From NCBI GenBank assembly GCA_025808875.1, contig CP075528.1:1734473-1798472 (forward strand): a stretch of DNA of 64,000 nt. The letters run 5' to 3'. The stretch comes from Enhydrobacter sp. (GTDB taxonomy: Bacteria > Pseudomonadota > Alphaproteobacteria > Reyranellales > Reyranellaceae). This document shows positions 42,652 through 52,723 of the stretch, one piece after another. Below the pieces are notes generated by a model. That model was not told the DNA's origin and ran no database searches. It was given only the letters and a program-made list of their open reading frames with translations. Position 1 is the first letter of the stretch. Each line of letters starts with the position of its first letter. Made by a program: the position numbers and the translations under genes.

Positions 42652-44239
42652 TGGCCGCGCCGTCGCGCCGGCTCTCCGAGGCGCCGAGATAGGGGCCGCC
42701 TTCGGGGAAGCGCCAGATGATCTGGCTCGAGCCGAAGTCGAAGCTCGGCCACTGGGTGCGGGCGACCTTGTGGCCGCGCGCCTCGAGGCCGGCGGCGGTG
42801 TCGGCCGGCATATGACCCTCGGTCCATACCGATCCGTCGGTCTCGTGCACGCGCCAGCGCGGGCCGTCGATCGCGGCCTGCGGGTTCTGGCCGTAGTCGA
42901 CGATGCGCGAGAAGACCTGCATGTGGCCCTGCGGCTGCATGGCGCCGCCCATCAGGCCGAAGGTCGCGACCGGGCGGCCGTCCTTGGTGATGAAGGCCGG
43001 GATGATGGTGTGGAACGGCCGCTTCTTCGGGCCGACCTCGTTGGGATGGCCCTTGGTGGTGACGAAGCCGGTCGCGCGATTCTGGAGCGCGATGCCGGTT
43101 CCCGGCACGACGATGCCCGAGCCGAAGCCCGTGTAATTCGACTGGATCAGCGACACCATCATGCCCGAGGCGTCGGCGGTGCCGAGATAGATCGTGCCGC
43201 CGTCCTTGGGCGTGCCCGGGCCGAAATCCTTGGCTTTCTTGGGATCGATCAGCCTGGCGCGGCTCTTGAGGTAGTGCTTGTCGAGCATCTGCGCCGGCGT
43301 CACCTCCATGAAGCGCGGGTCGGCGACGTAGCGCCAGATGTCGGCGAAGGCGAGCTTCATCGCCTCGATGCGAAGATGCGCCACCTCCGGCCCGTCGCCG
43401 TCGAAGCCTGCGAGATCGAAGTTCTCCAGGATGCCGAGCGCCATGCAGGCGGCGATGCCCTGGCCCGACGGCGGGATCTCGTGCAGCGTCGTGCCGCGAT
43501 AGGTGAGCCCGATCGGATCGACCCAGTCGGCCTTGTGCTCGGCGAGATCCTTGGCGCGCAGCGCGCCGCCGGTCTCCTTGGCGTACGTCTCCATCGCTTC
43601 GGCGATCTCGCCGCGATAGAAGGCCTCGCCCTTGCTCTCGGCGATCTTGGTGAGCGTCCGCGCCTGGTCGGGGAACTTCCAGATCTCGCCCGGCTGCGGC
43701 GCGCGGCCGTTCGGCAGGAACGCCTTCACCCAGCTTTCCTGGCCCTTCAGGCGATCGATGGCGCGGTCCCATTGCCGCGCCACCATGTAGGAAACGCGAA
43801 AGCCGTCGCGCGCGTACTTGATGCCGGGCTCGAACAGGTCCGCGAAGGGCAGCTTGCCGTAGCGCTTGTGCAGCTCCATCCAGAGCGACACGGCGCCGGG
43901 CGTCGTCACGCTGCCCCAGCCGACGCTCGGCATCTTGTCCTGGCCCTTGTACTGGTCGGGTGTCATCAGCGCCGGCGAATGGCCGGAAGCGTTCAGCCCG
44001 ACGAGCTTCTGGCCGTCCCACAGGATGCAGAAGGCGTCGGCGCCGATGCCGTTCATGGTCGGCTCGACGACGGTGATGGCGATCGCGCTCGCGATCGCCG
44101 CGTCGACTGCGTTGCCGCCCCTGGCCAGCATGCGCAGGCCGGCGGCGGCGGCGAGGTGCTGCGAGGAGGCGACGACGTTGTCGGCGAAGATCGGGAGTTT
44201 CCTGGACGCGTACGGGAACTCGTAAGTGAAAGATGGCAC
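42641..44239 (-). CDS. Gamma-glutamyltransferase family protein
   Basis: 532 aa from GTG 44239. N-terminal VVASSQHLAAAAGLRMLARG and GGNAVDAAIASAIAITVVEP are family blocks. The autoprocessing Thr is expected in GGTIYLGTADASG, where E. coli GGT has TTH; the Thr is kept but the next residues differ (I-Y). FGSGIVVPGTGIALQNR and GGAMQPQGHMQV follow. It has no signal peptide, so it is probably cytoplasmic, as in acylase-like bacterial members. It acts on a gamma-glutamyl or acyl-amide substrate. Confidence 0.92.
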   Translation of the reverse strand: MPSFTYEFPYASRKLPIFADNVVASSQHLAAAAGLRMLARGGNAVDAAIASAIAITVVEPTMNGIGADAFCILWDGQKLVGLNASGHSPALMTPDQYKGQDKMPSVGWGSVTTPGAVSLWMELHKRYGKLPFADLFEPGIKYARDGFRVSYMVARQWDRAIDRLKGQESWVKAFLPNGRAPQPGEIWKFPDQARTLTKIAESKGEAFYRGEIAEAMETYAKETGGALRAKDLAEHKADWVDPIGLTYRGTTLHEIPPSGQGIAACMALGILENFDLAGFDGDGPEVAHLRIEAMKLAFADIWRYVADPRFMEVTPAQMLDKHYLKSRARLIDPKKAKDFGPGTPKDGGTIYLGTADASGMMVSLIQSNYTGFGSGIVVPGTGIALQNRATGFVTTKGHPNEVGPKKRPFHTIIPAFITKDGRPVATFGLMGGAMQPQGHMQVFSRIVDYGQNPQAAIDGPRWRVHETDGSVWTEGHMPADTAAGLEARGHKVARTQWPSFDFGSSQIIWRFPEGGPYLGASESRRDGAAIGF

Positions 44240-44269
44240 CTCGAAGGGTCCTTTCTATTTCTTCTCGCC

Positions 44270-44866
44270 CTATTTGCTCTTCTCAGGGGCGAGCGCCTCG
44301 ATGCGGCCCACGAACCGCGGGGCCTGCAGGAACTGGCGGTGCTCCGCGTCGCTCTTGCCGAACAGGCGGGCGAGGTCGAACAGGCCCGAGCCGGCGATCT
44401 CACCCATCCTGCCGGCGAGCTTCACGCGCTCGCCCAGCCGCAGGGTTTTTAGCGCCGACACGGCCTGATCGGAAAGGCCCGGCGGCGGCGTCTCGCGCGA
44501 ACGTGTGGAGAAGACGTTGGCGACCTGGCCCGCCATGGCGAGCGTCCAGTCGTTGAATGCGTAGAGCGAAACTTGCGGCCCGATCTCGATCGTCACCGCC
44601 ACGTTCTGCGCGTTGCCCTCGACTGCGCGCAGCGTGCCGCACCAGTCGCTGAACGGCCCGACCTTGTCGGCGAGCGCCACGCTCTGCCGCGCCGCCTCTT
44701 CCATCTGCAGGGGGTTGTTCGACGCCAGCGCCTTCCTGGCGAGCGACTGCAGTCCGTCGAGGAACGCCTTCTGCTGCCCGTTGCGCTCGTGGCACGGCCG
44801 GTCGAAGCAGCCGGTGAGGGCGAGGTTCGAAGCACCCAGAACAATGACTCGACGCGTAACGATCAT
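44270..44866 (-). CDS. Putative lipoprotein of unknown function
   Basis: 198 aa from ATG 44866. The N-terminus MIVTRRVIVLGASNLALTGC is a lipoprotein signal with lipobox LTGC, so Cys20 would be lipidated. The rest is helical and has GLQSLARKAL and RQFLQAPRFVGRIEALAPEK, with no motif I know. A 7-codon longer start at 44887 is possible but begins inside the palindromic element. Its ribosome binding site GGAAGAG is part of that element's outer stem, so translation may depend on how it folds. Confidence 0.72.
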   Translation of the reverse strand: MIVTRRVIVLGASNLALTGCFDRPCHERNGQQKAFLDGLQSLARKALASNNPLQMEEAARQSVALADKVGPFSDWCGTLRAVEGNAQNVAVTIEIGPQVSLYAFNDWTLAMAGQVANVFSTRSRETPPPGLSDQAVSALKTLRLGERVKLAGRMGEIAGSGLFDLARLFGKSDAEHRQFLQAPRFVGRIEALAPEKSK

Positions 44867-44867
44867 T

Positions 44868-44937
44868 CTCTTCCGGACCGCGCGCATCTGGCGCGCTCAT
44901 GATCATGAGCGAGCCGGAGGCTCGCGGTCCAGAAGAG
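44868..44937. repeat. Cloverleaf-like palindromic element
   Basis: Outer arms CTCTTCCGGACCG (44868-44880) and CGGTCCAGAAGAG (44925-44937) pair with one mismatch. Inside lie three hairpins: CGCGC-ATCTG-GCGCG (44881-44895), the 14-bp palindrome CTCATGATCATGAG (44896-44909), and CGAGCC-GGA-GGCTCG (44910-44924). The outer arm recurs at 20195-20227. It separates the acyl-CoA ligase and lipoprotein genes. It is not a tRNA. Confidence 0.85.
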
Positions 44938-44942
44938 CATGA

Positions 44943-46667
<1,725 letters not shown>

Positions 46668-46714
46668 GATCTTTCCTCCCGTTGCTGACTATGTGAGCCG
46701 CGACGCGAAAGGGG

Positions 46715-47461
46715 TCAAGGCGTGGCTGGCGCCATGTATTCGTAGGAGTAGACGGTGCGGAACCCTTGGGCCTCGTACAGCGGCAGGGCCGCCGCGTTGG
46801 TTGCGACGACCTGGAGATAGGCGAAACGGGCCCCGCGGCCCCGCGCCCATGCGTAAAGGCTCTCGGTGACGCGGCGCGCCAGGCCGCGGCGACGGGCGTG
46901 CGGCATCACCAGCACGTCGAACAGCCCCATGTGATCGCCCTCGACGGCGCCGATCGCCATCGCCAGAGGCTGCCCGGCCTGCTCGACGAAGGCGAAGCCC
47001 GCCGGCGCGGCAATGGCGGCGAGCATGCGCCGCATGACGTCGCGATGCTCGGGCCGCACCGGACTCCAGGTCTCGAAGGCCTCGATCCAGGCCGGCGACG
47101 GGCGGGACAGGATGGCCACCTCCGGGTCGGCAGCGAAGGTCTGATCCAGCGGGCAGAGCTGGACGTGGCTGCGCTCGATCGTGCGGTAGCCGCGCTCCGA
47201 CAGCAGCGGGCGGATGGCGGGAGGTGCCAGGGGAGTCAGGCGCCAGACCGGGGCCGCATAGCTGAACTCGAGCGCCGCCACGGTCCGGTCGTCGACCCGC
47301 GCGTCAGGCGCCAAGGCATTGATTGAATTGGCTCTTTTCGTGTAACCGCCGGCGAATCGCAGGCGCCAGCCCGCGACGTCGCGGGTTTGCAGGGCCGGCC
47401 AGCCGCGGAAGGCGAGTTCTTCCAGACGTCGGATCGAGGCCAAGGACGCGGAGGGTGACAT
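46715..47461 (-). CDS. GNAT family N-acetyltransferase, two-domain type
   Basis: 248 aa. N-terminal half LEELAFRGWPALQTRDVAGW, with GGYTKRANSINALAP, is the extra domain seen in a well-populated proteobacterial GNAT subgroup. C-terminal acetyl-CoA site: FDVLVMPHARRRGLARRVTES and LQVVATNAAALPLYEAQGF. Substrate unknown. Divergent from the DUF2272 gene with an A/T-rich promoter region between them. Confidence 0.9.
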   Translation of the reverse strand: MSPSASLASIRRLEELAFRGWPALQTRDVAGWRLRFAGGYTKRANSINALAPDARVDDRTVAALEFSYAAPVWRLTPLAPPAIRPLLSERGYRTIERSHVQLCPLDQTFAADPEVAILSRPSPAWIEAFETWSPVRPEHRDVMRRMLAAIAAPAGFAFVEQAGQPLAMAIGAVEGDHMGLFDVLVMPHARRRGLARRVTESLYAWARGRGARFAYLQVVATNAAALPLYEAQGFRTVYSYEYMAPATP

Positions 47462-47485
47462 CGTGCGGACGGTATGCTAGTTTAA

Positions 47486-47513
47486 TTCAATAATAAGAAC
47501 AGTCGTTTATATT
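47486..47513 (+). promoter_or_regulatory. Candidate promoter of the DUF2272 lipoprotein gene
   Basis: TTCAAT (47486-47491), 16-base spacer, TATATT (47508-47513), 18 bases before the ATG. The surrounding 50 bases are much more A/T-rich than the neighbouring genes, as expected for an intergenic promoter. Confidence 0.4.
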
Positions 47514-47531
47514 ACGAACTGCAAGTGATGC

Positions 47532-48326
47532 ATGAATATCGACATCCCCTCCGTCGAGATTCGTGTTTGCTGGCAGCCGCCCCGTCCACGTTCCTCCCAC
47601 GCGATCGGTCCACGGCTGCCGGCGATCCTTCTCTTCCTCCTGCTGACGTTGGCGCTCGCCGGCTGCGGCGGCAGCCCGCGTACGTCCGCGCCCGCCGACC
47701 GTCCGCCCTCCGACCGGGTCGCCTATACGGCCTGGCAGGAATGGACGCGGTTCGGCCGCTCGACCGTCGTCTATGGCGGCTTCGCCAACGGCTACACCAA
47801 CCGAACCGGCGTCACCGAGCGCAGCGAACCCCTGGCCAGTAAGATCGGCGACTATTGGGGAAGCTGCGGCCGTCCCGAATGGAATGGCCGCACCAGCAAC
47901 CGGCCGTGGTCGGGCGCCTTTGTCGCCTGGGTAATGAGTAGCTCGGGCGTCAGCGCCGCCGATTTCCCGCGCGACGGCCGGCACGGCGGCTACCTCTCCT
48001 CGCTCTACGAGCGCCAGCGCGCCGGGCGCCGCGCCTTCGCCCTCCACGCGCCGGCCGAATACGCGCCGCGGCCCGGCGATCTCGTGTGCAGCGGCACGAC
48101 CGGCCCGACCTGGCGCAACGCCGATCCGCGCACCGCGAGCCGGCGCATCGACAACACTGCCAACCATTGCGACATCGTCACCGACGTGCGCGGCGGCTTC
48201 ATCCACGCGATCGGCGGTAACGTGAGGAACAGCGTGACGATGAGCCTCTATCCCGTCGACGGCCGCGGGCGGCTGCGTCCGGTCGCCGGCAAGACCTGGC
48301 TGCTGGTGGTCGAGAAGCGGATGTGA
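47532..48326 (+). CDS. DUF2272 domain lipoprotein, first copy
   Basis: 264 aa. A long N-terminus leads to a lipoprotein signal ending LALAGC (Cys45). The domain has EWTRFG (70-75), IGDYWGS (105-111), PWSGAFVAWVM (125-135), PGDLVCS (181-187), NHCDIV (211-216) and HAIGGNV (225-231). This order mirrors NlpC/P60-CHAP amidase-like proteins (PWCAAFV, H-x-x-IV, EGN), with Ser127 at the Cys position. Its role is unknown. A paralogue lies at 50.6-51.4 kb. Confidence 0.85.
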   Translation: MNIDIPSVEIRVCWQPPRPRSSHAIGPRLPAILLFLLLTLALAGCGGSPRTSAPADRPPSDRVAYTAWQEWTRFGRSTVVYGGFANGYTNRTGVTERSEPLASKIGDYWGSCGRPEWNGRTSNRPWSGAFVAWVMSSSGVSAADFPRDGRHGGYLSSLYERQRAGRRAFALHAPAEYAPRPGDLVCSGTTGPTWRNADPRTASRRIDNTANHCDIVTDVRGGFIHAIGGNVRNSVTMSLYPVDGRGRLRPVAGKTWLLVVEKRM

Positions 48327-48344
48327 GGACCAACGCCGGTCTCC

Positions 48345-48360
48345 CCGGCGTCCTCGCCGG
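48345..48360. terminator. Weak hairpin between convergent genes
   Basis: CCGGCG (48345-48350), loop TCCT, CGCCGG (48355-48360), between the DUF2272 stop and the GMC gene's 3' end. No T-tract on either strand. It could slow both convergent transcripts, but may be chance in GC-rich DNA. Confidence 0.3.
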
Positions 48361-48375
48361 CGAGGGGACAAGACG

Positions 48376-49995
48376 CTACGCCGCCTGGGCGACCTCGGGC
48401 TTGTTCTGCATGAAGGCGGCGACGCGCTCTGCGATCATCATGGTCGGCGCGTTGGTGTTGCCGCCGATCAGGGTCGGCATCACCGACGCATCGACGACCC
48501 GCAGGCCTTCGAGCCCGTGTACGCGGCACTGGTTGTCGACGACGGCGAGGCGGTCGGTGGCCGGACCCATCTTGCAGGTGCCGACCGGGTGATAGATCGT
48601 TTCGCACTTGGCGCGGATCCATTGCTCGAGCTCGGAGTCGCTGCGGACGGCGGTGCCGGGCGCGTACTCCTCGGCTCGGTAGGGATCGAAGCCCGACTGC
48701 GCGAAGATCTCGCGGCCCATCTTCACGCCGTCCATCAGCGTCTGCAGGTCGCGTCGCTCGGCGAGGTAGTTGGCGTCGATCAGCGGGTGCTGCCTGGGAT
48801 CGGTGCTGGCGAGCCGGATCGTGCCGCGGCTTTCGGGCCGCAGTGCGCAGACATGCAGGCTGTAGCCGTTCTTCTTCAGCCGCGTGCGGCCGTGATCGAC
48901 CACCAGCACCGGCAGGAAGTGGAGCTGTGTGTCGGGCGCGGCGAGGCCGTCGTGCGTGCTGAGGAAGCCGCCCGATTCGGCGATCGGCGAGGTGCCGGGG
49001 CCCTTCTTGTGCCGCCGGTATTGCCACAGCGACCACAGCTTGTTGGCGCGGTCGTAGGTGTCGCGCGTCTTGCAGAACTGCAGGATCGCGGCGTCGAGAT
49101 GGTCCTGCAGGTTGCCGCCGACACCGGGCAAGTCGTGCCACACGCGCAGGCCGAGCGACTTCAGATGGTCGGCCGGGCCGATGCCCGACAGCAGCAGCAG
49201 GTGCGGAGAGTTCACCGCGCCGCCGCACAGCAGGATCTCGCGCTCGCAGCGCGCGACCTCGTCGCGGCCGCCGACGACATAGCGCACACCCATGGCGCGG
49301 TTCTTGTCGAGGATGATGCGCTCGACCAGCGCGTCGGTGACCACGTGTACGTTGTTCCTATTGCGCTCGACGGCGGGCCGCAGATAGGCCGAGGCGGCGC
49401 TCCAGCGCTCCTGGTCGCGCTGCGTCACCTGGTAGTAGCCGACGCCTTCCTGCTCGGCGCCGTTGAAATCCTCGAGGCGCTTGTGACCGGCCTGCTCGCA
49501 GGCGCGCAGGAAGGCTTCGTTGAGTTTCGCCGGGTCGGTCTGATTGGCGACGTTGAGCGGCCCGCCCGTGCCATGAAACTCGTCGGCGCCGCGCTCGTTG
49601 TTCTCGGCCTTCCTGAAGAACGGCAAGACGTCCCTGTAGCTCCACCCCTCGTTGCCGAGCTGGCGCCAATGGTCGTAGTCCCAAGCGTGGCCGCGCACGT
49701 AGAGCATGGCGTTGATCGACGACGACCCACCCAGTGTCTTGCCCCTCGGCCAGTACATGCGCCGGTCGTTGCAATGCTTCTGGGGCGTCGTCTCGTAGCG
49801 CCAGTTGTAGGGTGACTTGTCGCCGAGGCTCGCGAAGCCGGCCGGCATCTTGAGCAGGAAGGAGTTGTCGGGTGGTCCGGCCTCGAGCACCAGGATGCGC
49901 AGCGCATAGTCTTCGCCGAGTCGGTTGGCGATGGCGCAGCCGGCCGAGCCGGCGCCGATGATGACGTAGTCGTAGCAATCGAAGAGCCGAGACAT
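48376..49995 (-). CDS. GMC family FAD-dependent oxidoreductase (choline dehydrogenase-like)
   Basis: 539 aa. FAD motif YVIIGAGSAGCAIANRLGE; signature 1 PRGKTLGGSSSINAMLYVRG; signature 2 GGAVNSPHLLLLSGIGP; catalytic His in YHPVGTCKMGP; C-terminal VVDASVMPTLIGGNTNAP. It is closer to BetA/alcohol dehydrogenases of the AlkJ type than to glucose oxidases. It lies beside DUF2272 and lipoprotein genes that offer no substrate hint. Related to the enzyme at 12.7-14.3 kb. Confidence 0.94.
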   Translation of the reverse strand: MSRLFDCYDYVIIGAGSAGCAIANRLGEDYALRILVLEAGPPDNSFLLKMPAGFASLGDKSPYNWRYETTPQKHCNDRRMYWPRGKTLGGSSSINAMLYVRGHAWDYDHWRQLGNEGWSYRDVLPFFRKAENNERGADEFHGTGGPLNVANQTDPAKLNEAFLRACEQAGHKRLEDFNGAEQEGVGYYQVTQRDQERWSAASAYLRPAVERNRNNVHVVTDALVERIILDKNRAMGVRYVVGGRDEVARCEREILLCGGAVNSPHLLLLSGIGPADHLKSLGLRVWHDLPGVGGNLQDHLDAAILQFCKTRDTYDRANKLWSLWQYRRHKKGPGTSPIAESGGFLSTHDGLAAPDTQLHFLPVLVVDHGRTRLKKNGYSLHVCALRPESRGTIRLASTDPRQHPLIDANYLAERRDLQTLMDGVKMGREIFAQSGFDPYRAEEYAPGTAVRSDSELEQWIRAKCETIYHPVGTCKMGPATDRLAVVDNQCRVHGLEGLRVVDASVMPTLIGGNTNAPTMMIAERVAAFMQNKPEVAQAA

Positions 49996-50096
49996 CGTGG
50001 TGCCGCTTTCGTTCTTGGAGCGGCTGGTCTAGCACGGCGTCTAGCGGCTACGGTAGGCGTTAGGCTAGGTTTGGGACGTCAAGACGGGGGAAGTGC

Positions 50097-50627
50097 TTGA
50101 AGAGAATGGCACTGCTCGCACTCGCGCCGCTGCTCGGCGCGTGCGAGGTCAAGTTCACCATGCCGGCCTATCAGCCGGTGACGACGCAGGAGTATCAGGG
50201 CGCGGTGGCGGTCAGCGACTTCGACTACCGGCCGAAGGAAGGCGTGAAGCCCAACGAAATCCGCGAGACCGCCGCGGGCACGGTGCTGATGACCGAGAAT
50301 GTCGGCAGCTACTACAGCAACGCCGTGCGCCGCGAGCTGCGGCAGTCCGGCCTGTCGCTCGCCGGCGGCAAGTGCGCGCTGACCGGCACGGTGCACGATT
50401 TCGCCATCGAGAGTCTTGGCTTCTCGGCGACCTACATCAGCGACGTCGAATACCGCCTGCAGACGCCGGGCGGCGAGCAGACCGGGCGCTACCAGGTGAA
50501 GTTCGAGACCAGCAAGTTTCTCGACCCGTCACTGATCGTCGCCAACGTGCAGAAGACCGTGTCCGACAACATCGGCCAGATGCTCGCTGATCCCGCCTTC
50601 AAAGCCGCCCTCGGCCGCTGCCGGTGA
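50097..50627 (+). CDS. Putative lipoprotein of unknown function
   Basis: 176 aa from TTG 50097, which has GGGGGAAG seven bases upstream; ATG 50106 would drop three residues. MKRMALLALAPLLGACEVKF is a short lipoprotein signal with lipobox LGAC. The mature part (DFDYRPKEGVKPNEIRETAA, GSYYSNAVRRELRQSGLSL) resembles outer-membrane assembly-type lipoproteins with an alpha/beta LPS-related fold, but I have no family match. Its 3' end overlaps the second DUF2272 gene by 29 bases, convergently. Confidence 0.78.
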   Translation: MKRMALLALAPLLGACEVKFTMPAYQPVTTQEYQGAVAVSDFDYRPKEGVKPNEIRETAAGTVLMTENVGSYYSNAVRRELRQSGLSLAGGKCALTGTVHDFAIESLGFSATYISDVEYRLQTPGGEQTGRYQVKFETSKFLDPSLIVANVQKTVSDNIGQMLADPAFKAALGRCR

Positions 50628-51390
50628 TCGCGTCCTCACCGGGCAGGCGGTTCTCGATCACGACGAAGAACGGCCGCTCGGGCAACGGCACGAGGAAGCC
50701 CGCCGGATCGAGCGGGAAGATGGAGCGGTTCACCGAATCGCCGACGTTGCCGCCGATGGCGTGGATTTCGCCCGGCCGCACCTCGACCACGATGTCGCAA
50801 TGCCCGGGGCCGCGATCGAGGTTGTGCAAGGTCGTGCGGCCGCCCTCGCGCGAAGCGCAAACGAGGTCGCCGACCGCGGGCGCGCGCGCCTTCGGATCGT
50901 GGGCGAAGAAGGCTGCGCCGGGCATCTGCGCACTCTCGACAATGCGCTCGACATAGATGGTGTGGCGCGCGTCGGGGCAGAACAGGTCGCGCGGCACGCC
51001 GGCGCTCCCGATGTCCCACGAGACGAAGGCGGCCGACCATGGCATCCGCGTGTCGAGGCCACTGAGGTAGGGACGGTCGACGCTCTTCCAATAGTCGCGG
51101 ATGCGCTCGGGCGCGTCGCGCTCCTTGAGGCCGAGCTGGAGGATCACCGGTGGCGCATCGGTCGAATAGGCGATGGTCTGCTTGCCGAAGCGCGCCCATT
51201 CCTGCACCGCCAGCAGGACCATCGACACCCTGGCGCTGGCCGTGGGTGGTGGCGCTTCGGGCCGCCATGTCGAGACGGGGCAGGGGCCGAGCGGCTTCAG
51301 GGCGACTGGCGTCTCGATGGCGAGTGCGGCCGGCCTGTCAGCACAGGCGGCGAGCGTGAGCAGCGCGACGCCGAGCGCGCCGCGCTTCAC
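50599..51390 (-). CDS. DUF2272 domain lipoprotein, second copy
   Basis: 263 aa from GTG 51390, which shares GTGA with the VOC stop. The signal VKRGALGVALLTLAAC has its lipid Cys at 16. The domain repeats the first copy: EWARFG (65-70), IRDYWKS, PWSAAFVSWDIG (117-128, Ser119), GDLVCAS, GHCDIV (196-201) and HAIGGNVGDSV (210-220). The order again matches NlpC/P60-CHAP proteins with Ser for Cys. Divergence from the first copy is considerable, so duplication is old. Confidence 0.85.
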   Translation of the reverse strand: MKRGALGVALLTLAACADRPAALAIETPVALKPLGPCPVSTWRPEAPPPTASARVSMVLLAVQEWARFGKQTIAYSTDAPPVILQLGLKERDAPERIRDYWKSVDRPYLSGLDTRMPWSAAFVSWDIGSAGVPRDLFCPDARHTIYVERIVESAQMPGAAFFAHDPKARAPAVGDLVCASREGGRTTLHNLDRGPGHCDIVVEVRPGEIHAIGGNVGDSVNRSIFPLDPAGFLVPLPERPFFVVIENRLPGEDAITGSGRGRL

Positions 51391-52100
51391 TGCCAGCGCC
51401 ACAGGCCGCCGATCACGATGGTGGGCACGTTCGCCGTGTGGCTCGTGACGGTGAAGACCTGCGTGCCCGGGCGCCGCCCGGTGCGCGGCTCGGAGACCTC
51501 GACGCCCGCGTCCTTCAGGCGCTTGTTGCAGAGCGCGATGTCGGGCGTGCGCCAGCTGAGGCCCCACAGCTCGTCGGGCCCATTCGACACGCCCGCCTTC
51601 AGGTCGTGCGCCATCTCAATGACCAGATCGCCGCAGCGGAAGAACAGCAGCCGCTGGCCCCAGTCGGGATTGCTGCGGTCGAGCCTGAGATCGAGCCCCA
51701 GTCTTCCGGCGTAGAGCGCGATCGCGCGCTCGGGGTTGGGCGTGCGCACCACGACGTGGTCGAGGGCGGAGATCGACGCCGCCTCGCCGCCCTCGAGAAG
51801 GGACGAAGGCGGCGGCGGCTCCGAACGTTCGACCAGCGCGATCGGCACGCCATAGGTGCTCGCGAGCGACAGATCGAGCGCGCGCCGCTCGAGCAGGCGC
51901 CTGGCCTTGTCGAGCGAGGCGGTGGCGAACACCAGGCCGGCCAGCTGCGCCGTCGCGGCGTCGTCCTCGAACAGCAGCCCGACGTTGCCCGCTTGCAGCC
52001 GGCCGTCCGCGGCCTTGCGCCCGAGCACAGTCTCGTAGGCGCCGACCGCGCCCTTCACGAAGGAGGCGCGCACCACGAGATGGTCGAGGCCGGTGATCAC
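51387..52100 (-). CDS. VOC family protein with two glyoxalase modules
   Basis: 237 aa from GTG 52100. Module 1 starts ITGLDHLVVRASFVKGAVGAY and module 2 ALDHVVVRTPNPERAIALYA, so two beta-alpha-beta-beta-beta units are fused. Metal ligands His in LDHLVV and LDHVVV, Glu in VIEMAHDL. Substrate unknown. It lies 6 bases after the gamma-carbonic anhydrase stop and couples to the DUF2272 gene. Confidence 0.88.
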   Translation of the reverse strand: MITGLDHLVVRASFVKGAVGAYETVLGRKAADGRLQAGNVGLLFEDDAATAQLAGLVFATASLDKARRLLERRALDLSLASTYGVPIALVERSEPPPPSSLLEGGEAASISALDHVVVRTPNPERAIALYAGRLGLDLRLDRSNPDWGQRLLFFRCGDLVIEMAHDLKAGVSNGPDELWGLSWRTPDIALCNKRLKDAGVEVSEPRTGRRPGTQVFTVTSHTANVPTIVIGGLWRWQ

Positions 52101-52106
52101 GCCGTG

Positions 52107-52631
52107 CTAACCGATCTTCTTCAGCTTCGTCTTGTATTCGGCACCGCGGCGGACGTAGCTCTCGGCGCTCATGCGCAGGCGCAGCGCGTTGTCCTCGCTG
52201 AGCTCACGCACCGCCTTGGCGGGCGCGCCGAAGATCACGGCGCGGTCGGGGAAGGTCTTGCCCTCGGTGATGACGGCACCGGCGCCGATCAGGCAATCCC
52301 TGCCGATCACCGACTTGTTGAGCACGACGGCCTGGATGCCGATCAGCGCGCCGTCGCCCACGGTGCAGCCATGCAGCATCACCTGATGGCCGACCGTCAC
52401 GCTCTTGCCGATGGTGAGCGGCGCGCCGGGATCGGTGTGCAGCACCGAGCCCTCCTGGATGTTGCTGTCGTCGCCGATCACGATCGGCTCGTTGTCGCCG
52501 CGCAGCACGGCGCCCGGCCAGATGCTGACCCGCTCGCCCAGCCGCACGTCGCCGATGACCGTCGCCTCGGGGGCGACGAAGCAGGAGTCCGGGATGACCG
52601 GCTTGCGGTCGCCGAGTTGATAGATGGCCAT
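52107..52631 (-). CDS. Gamma-carbonic anhydrase family protein
   Basis: 174 aa left-handed beta helix. Hexapeptide repeats run through SCFVAPEATVIGDVRLGERV, GAVLRGDNEPIVIGDDSNIQ and VLHTDPGAPLTIGKSVTVGH. Zinc ligands His in VLHTDPG, GHQVMLHGCTV (two). It is like the widespread YrdA/CaiE type, whose hydratase activity is often weak or unproven. Start ATG 52631. Confidence 0.93.
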   Translation of the reverse strand: MAIYQLGDRKPVIPDSCFVAPEATVIGDVRLGERVSIWPGAVLRGDNEPIVIGDDSNIQEGSVLHTDPGAPLTIGKSVTVGHQVMLHGCTVGDGALIGIQAVVLNKSVIGRDCLIGAGAVITEGKTFPDRAVIFGAPAKAVRELSEDNALRLRMSAESYVRRGAEYKTKLKKIG

Positions 52632-52723
52632 GGGGACTCGGTCCTCCTCTCGTGTATTCATGATTCCGATGCCGCGACGCTGTTTAGCGCATGCTCGTGG
52701 CCGTCGCACACCTGGAGATCGCG

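Noticed and set aside
44868..44937. Cloverleaf fold taken as a possible tRNA
   Set aside because: No acceptor stem of 7 bp ending in CCA, no T-loop consensus and no D-loop bases; arms do not have tRNA lengths. It is a palindromic repeat.
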